Origin: Aquifex sp964425585 | GTDB taxonomy: Bacteria > Aquificota > Aquificia > Aquificales > Aquificaceae | Direction of reading: 5' to 3' | NCBI GenBank assembly: GCA_964425585.1 | Contig: CAYRMG010000003.1 | Coordinates: 1-60,233 of the forward strand | DNA length: 60,233 nucleotides | In this document: in pieces, positions 44,307-52,767 of the stretch | Position numbering within the stretch: position 1 is the first letter of the stretch | Layout: each line of letters opens with the position of its first letter | The notes under the pieces: generated by a model | Seen by the model: only the letters and a program-made list of their open reading frames with translations | Databases searched by the model: none | What the model was told of the DNA's origin: nothing | Program-made: the position numbers and the translations under genes

Positions 44307-45745
44307 CCCTTCAGCGTTCCCAGGGGTTTTAGTTTTGCTACGGCTTTCGCTATTCCGAGCTCGTCTATTACCCTCACAACCTCTGTGACATCCTTATAGG
44401 CCTGGGGTATTTCTTCCATTATGGTTCCTTTACCCCTTGCTACAACCACGAGGTTTCCTATAACTTTCTCAAATCCCACCTCTTTTACGAACTTCTTTGC
44501 CTGTCTCCTTGACATAACCCTTCCCGCCCCGTGGCACGCGGTGCCGAAAGACATATCCATGGATTTGGGTTGACCTACAAGGAGAAAAGAAGCCCTTCCC
44601 ATATCGCCGGGAATTATAACGGGCTGTCCGATATCCCTGTAGGCGGGAGGAACCTCGGGATTATGGGGAGGAAAAGCCCTCGTTGCCCCCTTTCTGTGCA
44701 CAACAACCTCAAGCTCTTTGCCGTTTACCTTATGTTTCTCAACCTTTCCTATGTTGTGTGCGTGGTCGTATATAAGTCTGTAGCCGAACTCCTCCCAGGA
44801 TATTCCGAGAAATTTCCTTACGGTGTTTGCCGTCTTAAAACCTATTATTTGCCGATTTGCAAAGGCGTAGTTTGCGGCGGCGTTCATTGCCTTAAAGTAG
44901 TCCTGTCCTTCGGGAGAAGAGAAGGGCATACAGGCAAGCTGAGGGTCGGGAAGCTTTATTTTATACTTATCCCTTGCCTTTAGGGCTATCCTCAGGTAAT
45001 CGGTGCATACCTGGTGTCCGAATCCCCTTGAGCCAGAGTGAACCATTATCACAACCTGTCCTTCCCATATACCGAGTTTTTCCGCCGCAATTTCGTCGTA
45101 TATGGTTTCAACGGCCTGTATTTCTACAAAGTGGTTGCCGCTTCCCACCGTGCCCAGTTCATCGGAACCCCTCTCGTAAGCTTCTTTTGACGCTTTGTCC
45201 GGGTCAGCATTTGGAAGTGCACCGAACCCCTCTATATGTTGTAAGTCTTCGGGAAATCCGAATCCGTAATCAATAGCCCAGCCCGCTCCCCTTACGAGAA
45301 CTTCCTTCATCTGGGATTTTGAAAGCTTTATATCACTCGTTGAACCGACACCCGCGGGAACATTTTTAAGAACTTCTTTCATTATTTCCTTTATCTTGGG
45401 AGCTATATCAATCGCTTTCAGGTTAGTGGCAATTAATCTAACACCGCAGTTAATATCGTATCCTATTGAGCCCGGACTTATTATTCCTGTTTTCGTATGA
45501 GTTGCCATTACTCCCCCTACGGGAAATCCGTATCCTACGTGAACATCGGGCATAACGTATATTGCCTTCTGAACTCCGGGAAGGGTTGCCGCATTTGCAG
45601 CCTGCCTTATTGCGTCTTCTTCAAGTTGTTCAAATAACACATCGCTCAGGTAAAGTATTACGGGAACTTTTTGGCCTTCAACGGTTTCCTTAGGAAGCTC
45701 CCATACGTATTTATCCCTTCTGATAAGCTTTTCCTTCAAACCCAT
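44303..45745 (-). CDS. rtcB: RNA-splicing ligase RtcB
   Basis: RtcB joins 2',3'-cyclic phosphate and 5'-OH RNA ends with GTP and manganese. The 480 residues are typical. Metal and active-site segments: DINCGVRLIAT (metal Cys), GSGNHFVEIQ, VHSGSRGFGHQV, and SFGTACHGAGRVMSR, whose histidine is guanylylated. No archease gene is adjacent. It overlaps exo by 4 bases and lies 3 bases after the transporter gene. Confidence 0.96.
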   Translation of the reverse strand: MGLKEKLIRRDKYVWELPKETVEGQKVPVILYLSDVLFEQLEEDAIRQAANAATLPGVQKAIYVMPDVHVGYGFPVGGVMATHTKTGIISPGSIGYDINCGVRLIATNLKAIDIAPKIKEIMKEVLKNVPAGVGSTSDIKLSKSQMKEVLVRGAGWAIDYGFGFPEDLQHIEGFGALPNADPDKASKEAYERGSDELGTVGSGNHFVEIQAVETIYDEIAAEKLGIWEGQVVIMVHSGSRGFGHQVCTDYLRIALKARDKYKIKLPDPQLACMPFSSPEGQDYFKAMNAAANYAFANRQIIGFKTANTVRKFLGISWEEFGYRLIYDHAHNIGKVEKHKVNGKELEVVVHRKGATRAFPPHNPEVPPAYRDIGQPVIIPGDMGRASFLLVGQPKSMDMSFGTACHGAGRVMSRRQAKKFVKEVGFEKVIGNLVVVARGKGTIMEEIPQAYKDVTEVVRVIDELGIAKAVAKLKPLGTLKG

Positions 45746-45748
45746 CTT

Positions 45749-47092
45749 TTAACCTCCTACGTAAACTGTAAAGAATAAGGCAAGAACCAGGCTGAATACT
45801 AAGTTAAGTATAAATCCTACCCTCATCATATCGGTTTGTTTGATGTAGCCCGTTCCGTAGACTATAGCGTTAGGGGGCGTTGCAACGGGAAGCATAAATG
45901 CACAGGAAGCAGCAACGGCTGCGGGTATAACGAGAAGTTCGGGAGGTTTTCCCAATACCTGAGCGGTTGAAATAAGTATAGGAGCTATCAGGGCTGTTGT
46001 TGCCGTATTGCTCATGAGCTCGGTGAGGAATATAACGAAAAGAACCACCGCAAGGATAAAGACAAATATCGGGAGCCCGTCAAGGAGGTTTACGAGTTTT
46101 TGGGAAATGAATTTAGCGGTTCCCGTTTTTTTCATAATCCCGCTCAGTGCTATTCCCCCGCCGAAGAGAAGAAGCGTTCCCCACGAGACACCCTTTTCTA
46201 TATCTTTCCAATCAAGGAGTCTGAAAACAACAAGGGCAATTACCGCAAGAAGTGCTATAGTCGTATCAAAGTATTTCTTTACCCCGAAAAGGGGCGCTAT
46301 CTGTTTACTGAATATCCAACCGAGAGCGGTAAAGAGGAATATAAGAAGAACCGTAATCCTTTCCCTCGTCCAGCTAAAGCTGAATTCCTCCGAAAACCTT
46401 ACCTCAAAGTTCACGGGCGGTCTGAAGATAAGGTATAGAACTGCAAACAAAAGGGGAAAGAGTATTATAAAAACAGGGATGCCGAACTTTAACCAGTCGT
46501 AAAAGGAAAGCTCCAACAAGCTTGCAGCTATACCGTTCGGAGGGCTTCCGACCAGCGTTCCTATACCCCCCACGCTTGCCGAGTAGGCTATACCGAGGAG
46601 TGTAAAGGTGTAAACCTTTTGAGGGATATCCCTTCCCGCAGTTGAAAGAATTCCGAGGGCAAGGGGAAGCATCATGGCGGTTGTTGACGTGTTACTTATC
46701 CACATAGATATTAGAGAAGTCGCAAGCATCAGGAAAAATACCGAGACTAAGAAGTTTCCCCGAGCGGTGCTTACTATCCTGTAGGCTATATACCTGTCTA
46801 TTTCGTATTTTGAGAGAGCGGTTGCGAGAACAAATCCCCCGAAGAAGAGAAATATAAGAGGATGGGCAAAGTAAGAAAGCCCAGTTTTGACGTCAAAAAC
46901 ACCCAAAAGAACACCCAGGACGGGAATAAGCAAGGCTGTAATGCTCAACGGTATCGCTTCCGTAATCCAGAGGATGGCGGCAAGGGAAAGTATTGAAAGC
47001 CCTTTTCTTACTCCCTCATCAAAGGGAGATAAAAGCAGGAAATAAAGAAAGGAAATCAAACCGAGGAAGAGAAAAATATTCTTTAAAGCCAT
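45749..47092 (-). CDS. Divalent anion:sodium symporter (DASS/SLC13 family)
   Basis: A 447-residue membrane protein with about 11 helices. The twin family signatures WISNTSTTAMMLPLA and LMSNTATTALIAPI, which line the sodium and substrate sites, are both present. Members carry dicarboxylates, citrate, phosphate or sulfate; I cannot tell which. Export or exchange of sulfate or C4 acids would fit a sulfur-oxidising autotroph that uses the reverse TCA cycle, but that is inference. It lies between moeA and rtcB with short gaps. Confidence 0.88.
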   Translation of the reverse strand: MALKNIFLFLGLISFLYFLLLSPFDEGVRKGLSILSLAAILWITEAIPLSITALLIPVLGVLLGVFDVKTGLSYFAHPLIFLFFGGFVLATALSKYEIDRYIAYRIVSTARGNFLVSVFFLMLATSLISMWISNTSTTAMMLPLALGILSTAGRDIPQKVYTFTLLGIAYSASVGGIGTLVGSPPNGIAASLLELSFYDWLKFGIPVFIILFPLLFAVLYLIFRPPVNFEVRFSEEFSFSWTRERITVLLIFLFTALGWIFSKQIAPLFGVKKYFDTTIALLAVIALVVFRLLDWKDIEKGVSWGTLLLFGGGIALSGIMKKTGTAKFISQKLVNLLDGLPIFVFILAVVLFVIFLTELMSNTATTALIAPILISTAQVLGKPPELLVIPAAVAASCAFMLPVATPPNAIVYGTGYIKQTDMMRVGFILNLVFSLVLALFFTVYVGG

Positions 47093-47105
47093 ATCTTTCC
47101 CTCCC

Positions 47106-48314
47106 TTAAAGGAGTATCACCTCCACCTCCTCACCCTCTTTTAGTTCATTTACCCCTTCGTAAACAATCATGTATGCATTTGCATTAACGAGGGATGTGA
47201 GCATATGGCTGTCCTGTTTTGGATAAGGTTCACACTTATACCTTCCGTCTTCATACCACACCCTGCACCTCGCAAACTCCCTTCTGTCTGCATTCTTTCT
47301 TTTGTATCCCTTTTCAAGAACCGCCTTTACCTTCTCTTTAAATATATTCTTATATCCCTGCATTATCCTTAAAGCGGGATAAACCAGAAGGTCAAAGGCT
47401 ACAGCTGCGGAAACGGGATTTCCGGGAAGACCGAAGAATAGCTTGTTATCTCCGTAAACGCCGAACAAAACGGGTTTTGCGGGTTTAATCCTGAGCTTAT
47501 GGAATTTAACGTCTATGCCGAGCTCCTGAACAAGGTATTTAACGTAGTCTTTTTCCCCCATTGATACACCGCCGGTCGTTATAAAAACGTCGTATCTGTG
47601 TATATTCTTGAGAAATTCCTTCAGCTTCTCGGGCTCGTCGGGAGCTATACCGAGGTTATGGGGAACGCCTCCCGCACTCAAAACCTGCCCGTATAGCGTG
47701 TAATTGTTGGAAGTTCTAATCTGGGAGGGACTTGTCATTTCCTCGCAAAGGTCAAGTATTTCATCACCCGTTGAAAGTATTCCGACGTTAGGCCTTCTGT
47801 ATACGCTTACAACAGCCTTATTCACAGATGCAAGCATCCCCATCTCATAGGCTCTTATCTCCTTTCCCTTCGGTAGGACGACATCACCCTTTTTTACATC
47901 TTCTCCCCTTCTCCTTATGTTTGCTCCCTTTTTGAAGTTCTTTTTAATTATTACGTATCCGTCCGATAATTCTGTAAATTCCACGGGAACAACCGTATCC
48001 GCACCTTCGGGTATGGGTGCCCCCGTAAATATCCTTACAGCAGTTCCCCTTTCAACTTTCAAACGCTCGGAAGTTCCAGCGGCGTATTCGCCTATTATCT
48101 TTAGTTTTGCAGGTATCTCGGATATATCTTCGTATTTAACCGCAAAGCCGTCCATAGCGGAGTTATCAAAGGGAGGCTTGTCTGAGTCGGATAAAACATC
48201 CTCAGCGAGAACCCTTCCGAGGGCTTCGTGTATAAAAACTCTCTCCGTATCAAGGGGTTTAGCACTCTCTATAACAATTCTTAATGCTTCCTCCAGAGGA
48301 GTAAGTTCAGCCAT
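47106..48314 (-). CDS. moeA: Molybdopterin molybdenumtransferase MoeA
   Basis: MoeA inserts molybdate into adenylated molybdopterin. The 402 residues match the family: NSAMDGFAVKYEDI (about 51-64), GTAVRIFTGAPIPEGAD, RRRGEDVKKGD, GILSTGDEI, FITTGGVSMGEKDYVK and LPGNPVSAAVAF. AAGGAGG lies 7 bases before the ATG. It heads the minus-strand group with the transporter, rtcB and exo. No other moa gene is in the window. Confidence 0.95.
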   Translation of the reverse strand: MAELTPLEEALRIVIESAKPLDTERVFIHEALGRVLAEDVLSDSDKPPFDNSAMDGFAVKYEDISEIPAKLKIIGEYAAGTSERLKVERGTAVRIFTGAPIPEGADTVVPVEFTELSDGYVIIKKNFKKGANIRRRGEDVKKGDVVLPKGKEIRAYEMGMLASVNKAVVSVYRRPNVGILSTGDEILDLCEEMTSPSQIRTSNNYTLYGQVLSAGGVPHNLGIAPDEPEKLKEFLKNIHRYDVFITTGGVSMGEKDYVKYLVQELGIDVKFHKLRIKPAKPVLFGVYGDNKLFFGLPGNPVSAAVAFDLLVYPALRIMQGYKNIFKEKVKAVLEKGYKRKNADRREFARCRVWYEDGRYKCEPYPKQDSHMLTSLVNANAYMIVYEGVNELKEGEEVEVILL

Positions 48315-48372
48315 AGCCAGACCTCCTTATCAAACTTTAAAAACCCGTTGATAAACTATTTTTAATATAAAA

Positions 48373-49647
48373 ATGAAGGAAGTCTGCCAATACTACGATA
48401 ACCTCACGGGACTGTTTACCAACCAGTTTTTCCGTAAAAAAGTTGATGAAGCCTTAAAAAGCAACTGTAGGTTTGTCATAGCTCTTTTAAAGATAGACAA
48501 CATCTGGCAAGTAAATACGTTATATGGATTTGATAAAGGGGATAGAGTTATAAAAGAAATAGCGGATAGACTTAAAGAAGCTTGTTCAAGAAACTCTATC
48601 CTCGGGCGAATTTACGGAACCATATTCGGTTGTTGTTTTTCTTCTCGTGATATGAAAAAGAAGATACAGCTTATCAGCGAGGAGATTTCAAAACCCATAA
48701 AGATTTCAGGGGATGTTTTTGCTCCCGATGTTAAGGTAGGCGTGGCACTCTATCCGGAACACGGAAACAGGGTAGAAGAGCTTTTGAGAAAAGCGGAACT
48801 TGCCCTTTATATGGTTCTTTGCGGTGAGGCTGAAGGAAACGTATACATATACTCGGAAAAGTGTGAAAGACTGATAAGGAAGAATGTAGAGCTCAAGGTA
48901 AAGCTGGAGGAAGCTCTTGACAAAGGGGAAATAAAGGTATTTTATCAACCCGTGGTGAGACTTTTTGACGGAAAAATAATAGGTGTTGAGGCACTCCTTA
49001 GGTGGTTGAAGAACGGAAAGGTATACATTCCTACGGAGGAGTTTATATCGGTTGCTGAGAATTACGATTCACTTATAAAACGATTGAGCTACTTTGTTCT
49101 GAAAACCGCGGTGAAAGATATATCCTTTTCGGATAAAAATTTATATTTGTTTGTTAACCTTTCCGCACGCCAGTTCAAAGATAAAAATCTCATTGAAGAG
49201 ATAGAAAGAATTCTAACAGCGTATAGGTTTCCCTCTTCTAAACTAATCCTTGAAATAACGGAAAGGACTATGATGGAAAACCCTGAAAAGGCTAAAAAGA
49301 TTATAGGTGAACTAAAACTTATAGGCGTTAAGCTGGCGGTTGATGATTTTGGAACGGGTTTTTCTTCTCTGAAGTATCTGGTTGAGTTTGATATTGACAG
49401 AATAAAGATAGATAAGAGCTTTATAGATAACTTAATCCACGATAAAAAATCCTGGACTGTTGTAAAGAGCATAATATCCCTTTCTCATAACTTGAGCGCT
49501 CTGGTTCTTGCGGAAGGAGTTGAAAAAGAAGAACAAGTGAAAGAACTCAAAAAGCTCGGATGCGATGAGGCACAGGGGTATTACTTTTCAAAACCCCTTC
49601 CATATGAAAAACTTATAGAATTCCTCAGGAAAAAAGAGTTATCTTAA
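48373..49647 (+). CDS. EAL-domain c-di-GMP phosphodiesterase with a degenerate GGDEF domain
   Basis: The 424 residues contain an N-terminal GGDEF fold (about 8-165) whose signature is replaced by RIYGTIF (79-85, in place of RLGGDEF), so cyclase activity is unlikely. The EAL domain (about 175-420) keeps its catalytic set: EALLRW (206-211), NLSARQF, EITERTMME, DDFGTGFSSL, KIDKSF, AEGVE and QGYYFSKP. It should hydrolyse c-di-GMP to pGpG. There is no membrane or sensor domain. The divergent moeA start is 58 bases away. Confidence 0.92.
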   Translation: MKEVCQYYDNLTGLFTNQFFRKKVDEALKSNCRFVIALLKIDNIWQVNTLYGFDKGDRVIKEIADRLKEACSRNSILGRIYGTIFGCCFSSRDMKKKIQLISEEISKPIKISGDVFAPDVKVGVALYPEHGNRVEELLRKAELALYMVLCGEAEGNVYIYSEKCERLIRKNVELKVKLEEALDKGEIKVFYQPVVRLFDGKIIGVEALLRWLKNGKVYIPTEEFISVAENYDSLIKRLSYFVLKTAVKDISFSDKNLYLFVNLSARQFKDKNLIEEIERILTAYRFPSSKLILEITERTMMENPEKAKKIIGELKLIGVKLAVDDFGTGFSSLKYLVEFDIDRIKIDKSFIDNLIHDKKSWTVVKSIISLSHNLSALVLAEGVEKEEQVKELKKLGCDEAQGYYFSKPLPYEKLIEFLRKKELS

Positions 49648-49672
49648 ATAAAAATTTTGGGGAGGTGGAAAG

Positions 49673-50155
49673 ATGAAAAAAGTCTTGACGGGTGTGCTTT
49701 TTGTCGGATTAGCCTTCGGAAAACCCATATTTATGGATGCGGAATGGGCAAAAAGGTTCTGTGAGCTCTGGAACAAAACTCCCGAACTTTCGGAGAAACT
49801 CGGGAAGAGCGAAAGCTGGACGGAAAAGCCTGTGAGAAAACTCTTTCTATACAGAAAGGACTGCGGTTCCGATAAGCAGATTCAATTAACCATAAAGAAC
49901 GAAAACGGTAAGGCAATCTGCGTTTACGGAGGCTGGAAAAAGGATGAAAAAACAGACGATGACTTTTTGATGTATGCCGATACAAAGAGATGGCTTGAGA
50001 TGGGTAGAAAAGAATACGGACCCATGAAGGCTATGCTTTTCGGAAGGTTAAAGTTTGACGGGCCGCGCTTTGTTGCTATGAGAAATATGGGTCCCTTTGA
50101 GGCTTTTCTTGACAACATAGATGAGATAGAATCTGATACCGAGAGATGCCCATAA
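49673..50155 (+). CDS. Exported SCP2 sterol-carrier-like protein
   Basis: The 160 residues have a signal peptide (MKKVLTGVLFVGLAFG) and a domain that resembles the SCP2 lipid-binding fold, mainly in the C-terminal part with LMYADTKRWLEM, KAMLFGRLKFDGPRFV and RNMGPFEAFL. It would bind a hydrophobic ligand in the periplasm; the ligand is unknown. GGGGAGGTGG precedes the ATG. The stop overlaps the ThiS-like gene by 10 bases. An alternative view is a plain periplasmic protein of unknown fold. Confidence 0.7.
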   Translation: MKKVLTGVLFVGLAFGKPIFMDAEWAKRFCELWNKTPELSEKLGKSESWTEKPVRKLFLYRKDCGSDKQIQLTIKNENGKAICVYGGWKKDEKTDDDFLMYADTKRWLEMGRKEYGPMKAMLFGRLKFDGPRFVAMRNMGPFEAFLDNIDEIESDTERCP

Positions 50156-50346
50156 AGGTTATTTACAGAGGTAAAGAGATAGAGATTCCCGAAAAAAAGA
50201 TAAAGGCGAAGGAGCTTCTAAAGCGCCTGGGGCTTTCTCCCCTTTCTTCCCTTGTTGTGAAAAACGGAGAGGTTATATCGGAGGAGGAATACGTTGAAGA
50301 AAAAGACGATGTAAGGGTAATTAATGCGATTTCTGGAGGAGCTTAA
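50146..50346 (+). CDS. ThiS/MoaD-like small sulfur-carrier protein
   Basis: The 66 residues have the beta-grasp pattern of ThiS: a short basic strand (MPIKVIYRGKEIEIP), a helix with ELLKRLGLSP, VVKNGEVISEEEYV and the ending DDVRVINAISGGA. Carriers of this family normally end in GG, which is adenylated and thiocarboxylated; here one Ala follows the GG. The gene overlaps the SCP2-like gene at its start (10 bases) and rodA at its end (23 bases). No thiG, thiF or JAMM-protease gene is in the window. Confidence 0.78.
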   Translation: MPIKVIYRGKEIEIPEKKIKAKELLKRLGLSPLSSLVVKNGEVISEEEYVEEKDDVRVINAISGGA

Positions 50347-51442
50347 AAACCTTGACTACTTTCTTTTTCTTGTAATACTTCTTATACAGGTATTCGGTGT
50401 TATAGCGGTATACAGTGCTACCTACAACGGAGGAATTTCTCCCTTTGTTTACAAACACCTGATTTATATAGGAATAGGTTGGTTTCTTATTTTCCTTCTG
50501 TCCTTTGAGAAGTTTGAGAACATCCTTGACTTATCCCTTTATATTTACCTTTTTAACCTTTTCTTATTAATCTTGGTTCTTGTGGGAGGAAAGGAAGTTT
50601 ACGGCTCAAAGAGATGGCTAAGCCTCGGCTTTATAAACATCCAGCCCTCGGAATTTATGAAGATATCACTAATCCTCATAACCGCTTACCTTCTTCCCCT
50701 TATAAAGGGAATCAAGGACAGAAGATTAGCCCTCTTGCTCCTTGTATACGCTATACCTTCGGTGATAACCCTAAAGCAGCCAGACCTCGGAACAACGGTA
50801 GCTTACTTCGTTCCCCTGTTTTTTATGCTTCTTGTGAGGGGTGTTCCTTTAAGATATTTTGTCCTTTTTGGGTTTATACTTCTTTCGCTTACACCTGTTC
50901 TCTGGAAATACTTTCTTAAACCTTACCAGAAGAAGAGAATACTCGCGGTTATAGACCCCATGAGCGATTACTACGGGAGCGGATACCAGCTTATACAGTC
51001 AAAGATAGCGATAGGCTCGGGAATGCTTACGGGAAAAGGGCTCCTGAAGGGAACCCAAACCCACCTTATGTTCCTTCCCGAAAAACACACCGACTTTATA
51101 TTCGCGGTAATAGGTGAAGAGTTCGGCTTCATCGGAACATTTACCCTGAGCGTGTTATTTTTGCTTTTATTCTTGAGGCTTATCTACTACCACGAGATAT
51201 TCCAGAGGAGTTACGAAAAGCTATTCGTAGCGGGGGTTTATTCCCTTATTCTCTTTCAGTTCACGGTAAATACATTGATGACCATGGGGTTATTCCCCGT
51301 GGTTGGTATACCTTTGCCCTTTGTAAGCGTAGGGGGAAGTTCCATGATTAGCTTCTCAATAGCGATAGGCCTCCTTCAGAATGTATATAAGAAGTATAAA
51401 AATCCATACATGAGGTTGGATAAAGAACCCGTTTACGAGTAG
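50324..51442 (+). CDS. rodA: Rod-shape SEDS glycosyltransferase RodA
   Basis: RodA polymerises lateral-wall peptidoglycan with a class B penicillin-binding protein. The 372-residue, roughly ten-helix membrane protein has the SEDS motifs GSKRWLSLGFINIQPSEFMK (about 91-110), KQPDLGTT, LIQSKIAIGSGMLTGKGLL and ending GIPLPFVSVGGSSMIS. Its ATG lies inside the end of the ThiS-like gene and uses that gene's GGAGG-poor context, so translational coupling is likely. Confidence 0.93.
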   Translation: MRFLEELKNLDYFLFLVILLIQVFGVIAVYSATYNGGISPFVYKHLIYIGIGWFLIFLLSFEKFENILDLSLYIYLFNLFLLILVLVGGKEVYGSKRWLSLGFINIQPSEFMKISLILITAYLLPLIKGIKDRRLALLLLVYAIPSVITLKQPDLGTTVAYFVPLFFMLLVRGVPLRYFVLFGFILLSLTPVLWKYFLKPYQKKRILAVIDPMSDYYGSGYQLIQSKIAIGSGMLTGKGLLKGTQTHLMFLPEKHTDFIFAVIGEEFGFIGTFTLSVLFLLLFLRLIYYHEIFQRSYEKLFVAGVYSLILFQFTVNTLMTMGLFPVVGIPLPFVSVGGSSMISFSIAIGLLQNVYKKYKNPYMRLDKEPVYE

Positions 51443-51453
51443 AATACCTCTTA

Positions 51454-52767
51454 ATGAAGCTTACCGTAATAGGAGGAGGATACGTAGGTCTTGTTTCCGC
51501 TGCGTGCTTTTCCCACGTAGGGCACGAGGTTCTTGTAGTTGAGAAAGTTCCCGAAAAGGTTGAACTCCTAAGGAAGGGAATAAGTCCGATATATGAGCCC
51601 GGCCTTGAAGAGTTAATAAGGGAAGGCTTAAAAGAGGGAAAACTTGACTTCACAACGGATATAAGAAGCGGAATTGAGTTCTCGGATGTCCTTTTCATCT
51701 GTGTAGGAACTCCTCCCAATGCTGACGGCTCTGCTGACCTCTCTCAGGTTGAAGAAGTGGCAAGGCTTACCGCCGAGTATATGGAAGGATATAAACTCTT
51801 AGTAAATAAGTCAACCGTCCCGGTAGGAACCCAGAAAAGGGTAAAGGAAACGATAAAGCTGTATCTTAATGGAAGAGATGTTAATTTTGATGTGGCTTCA
51901 AACCCCGAATTTCTGAGGGAAGGTTTTGCGGTAAAAGACTTCCTTGAACCCGACAGAATAGTGATAGGTGTTGATTCGGAAAAGGCTAAAGAAATACTTA
52001 CCGAAATATATAAACCTATAACCGATAAAGGTTTTCCCCTCCTCATTACAACGCCCGAAACTGCGGAGTTAATAAAGTATGCCTCTAACGTTTTCCTCGC
52101 CACCAAAATTTCCTTTATAAATATGGTTGCAGACCTTTGTGAAAAAGTCGGTGCCAACGTTGAGGATGTGGCAACCGGAATGGGATACGACAAGAGAATA
52201 GGTAAGGATTTCCTAAAGGCGGGGCTCGGATGGGGGGGAAGCTGTCTTCCGAAGGACACTAAGGCTTTCCTTAAGATGTGTGAGGAATACGGTGTTGATG
52301 GCGGAATAGTGGAGTCATCTATAAGAATAAACGAACAAAGGGTTGAGAAGTTAATTGAGAAGTTAAAGAAGATTCTCTGGATACTCAAAGGAAAGAAGAT
52401 AGCGGTATGGGGTCTTTCTTTTAAACCGAACACCGACGACATCAGAGAAGCACCGTCAATAAAGGTGATAACTAAACTCTTAAAGGAGGGAGCTAAGGTA
52501 AGGGCTTACGACCCAAAAGCTATGGAAAACTTCAAAAAGCTCTTTGTTGAAGGAGAGGATTTAAAGTATTGCGAGAATAAATACGAAGCCCTAAAAGGTG
52601 CGGAAGCCCTTCTTATACTTACGGAGTGGGATGAGTTTAAAAGGGCAAACCTGGAAAGGGTAAAAAACCTTATGAAGCTTCCTGTTATAATAGACGGGAG
52701 GAACGTATACGAGCCTCAAAAGGTAAGGGAGCTCGGATTCATATACGAAAGCATGGGAAGGCCATGA
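51454..52767 (+). CDS. ugd: UDP-glucose 6-dehydrogenase
   Basis: The enzyme oxidises UDP-glucose to UDP-glucuronate for surface polysaccharides. The 437 residues start with the NAD site VIGGGYVGLVSAACF. FICVGTPPNADGSADLS, the catalytic cysteine in GLGWGGSCLPKDTKA, and GLSFKPNTDDIREAPS are present. GDP-mannose or UDP-ManNAc dehydrogenases are alternatives; the motif set favours UDP-glucose. A TAGAAT box lies 8 bases before the ATG and there is no ribosome binding site. The stop overlaps argD by 4 bases. Confidence 0.9.
   Translation: MKLTVIGGGYVGLVSAACFSHVGHEVLVVEKVPEKVELLRKGISPIYEPGLEELIREGLKEGKLDFTTDIRSGIEFSDVLFICVGTPPNADGSADLSQVEEVARLTAEYMEGYKLLVNKSTVPVGTQKRVKETIKLYLNGRDVNFDVASNPEFLREGFAVKDFLEPDRIVIGVDSEKAKEILTEIYKPITDKGFPLLITTPETAELIKYASNVFLATKISFINMVADLCEKVGANVEDVATGMGYDKRIGKDFLKAGLGWGGSCLPKDTKAFLKMCEEYGVDGGIVESSIRINEQRVEKLIEKLKKILWILKGKKIAVWGLSFKPNTDDIREAPSIKVITKLLKEGAKVRAYDPKAMENFKKLFVEGEDLKYCENKYEALKGAEALLILTEWDEFKRANLERVKNLMKLPVIIDGRNVYEPQKVRELGFIYESMGRP

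Noticed and set aside
48315..48372. Divergent promoter pair between moeA and the EAL gene
   Set aside because: The gap is AT-rich with several partial TATA-like hexamers on both strands, but none has a convincing spacing to a -35 box or to the start codons.
51744..52442. A 232-codon minus-strand open frame inside ugd
   Set aside because: It is Ser/Pro/Leu/Ile-rich without domains, and ugd on the plus strand has all its family motifs. It is the antisense shadow that this codon use produces.
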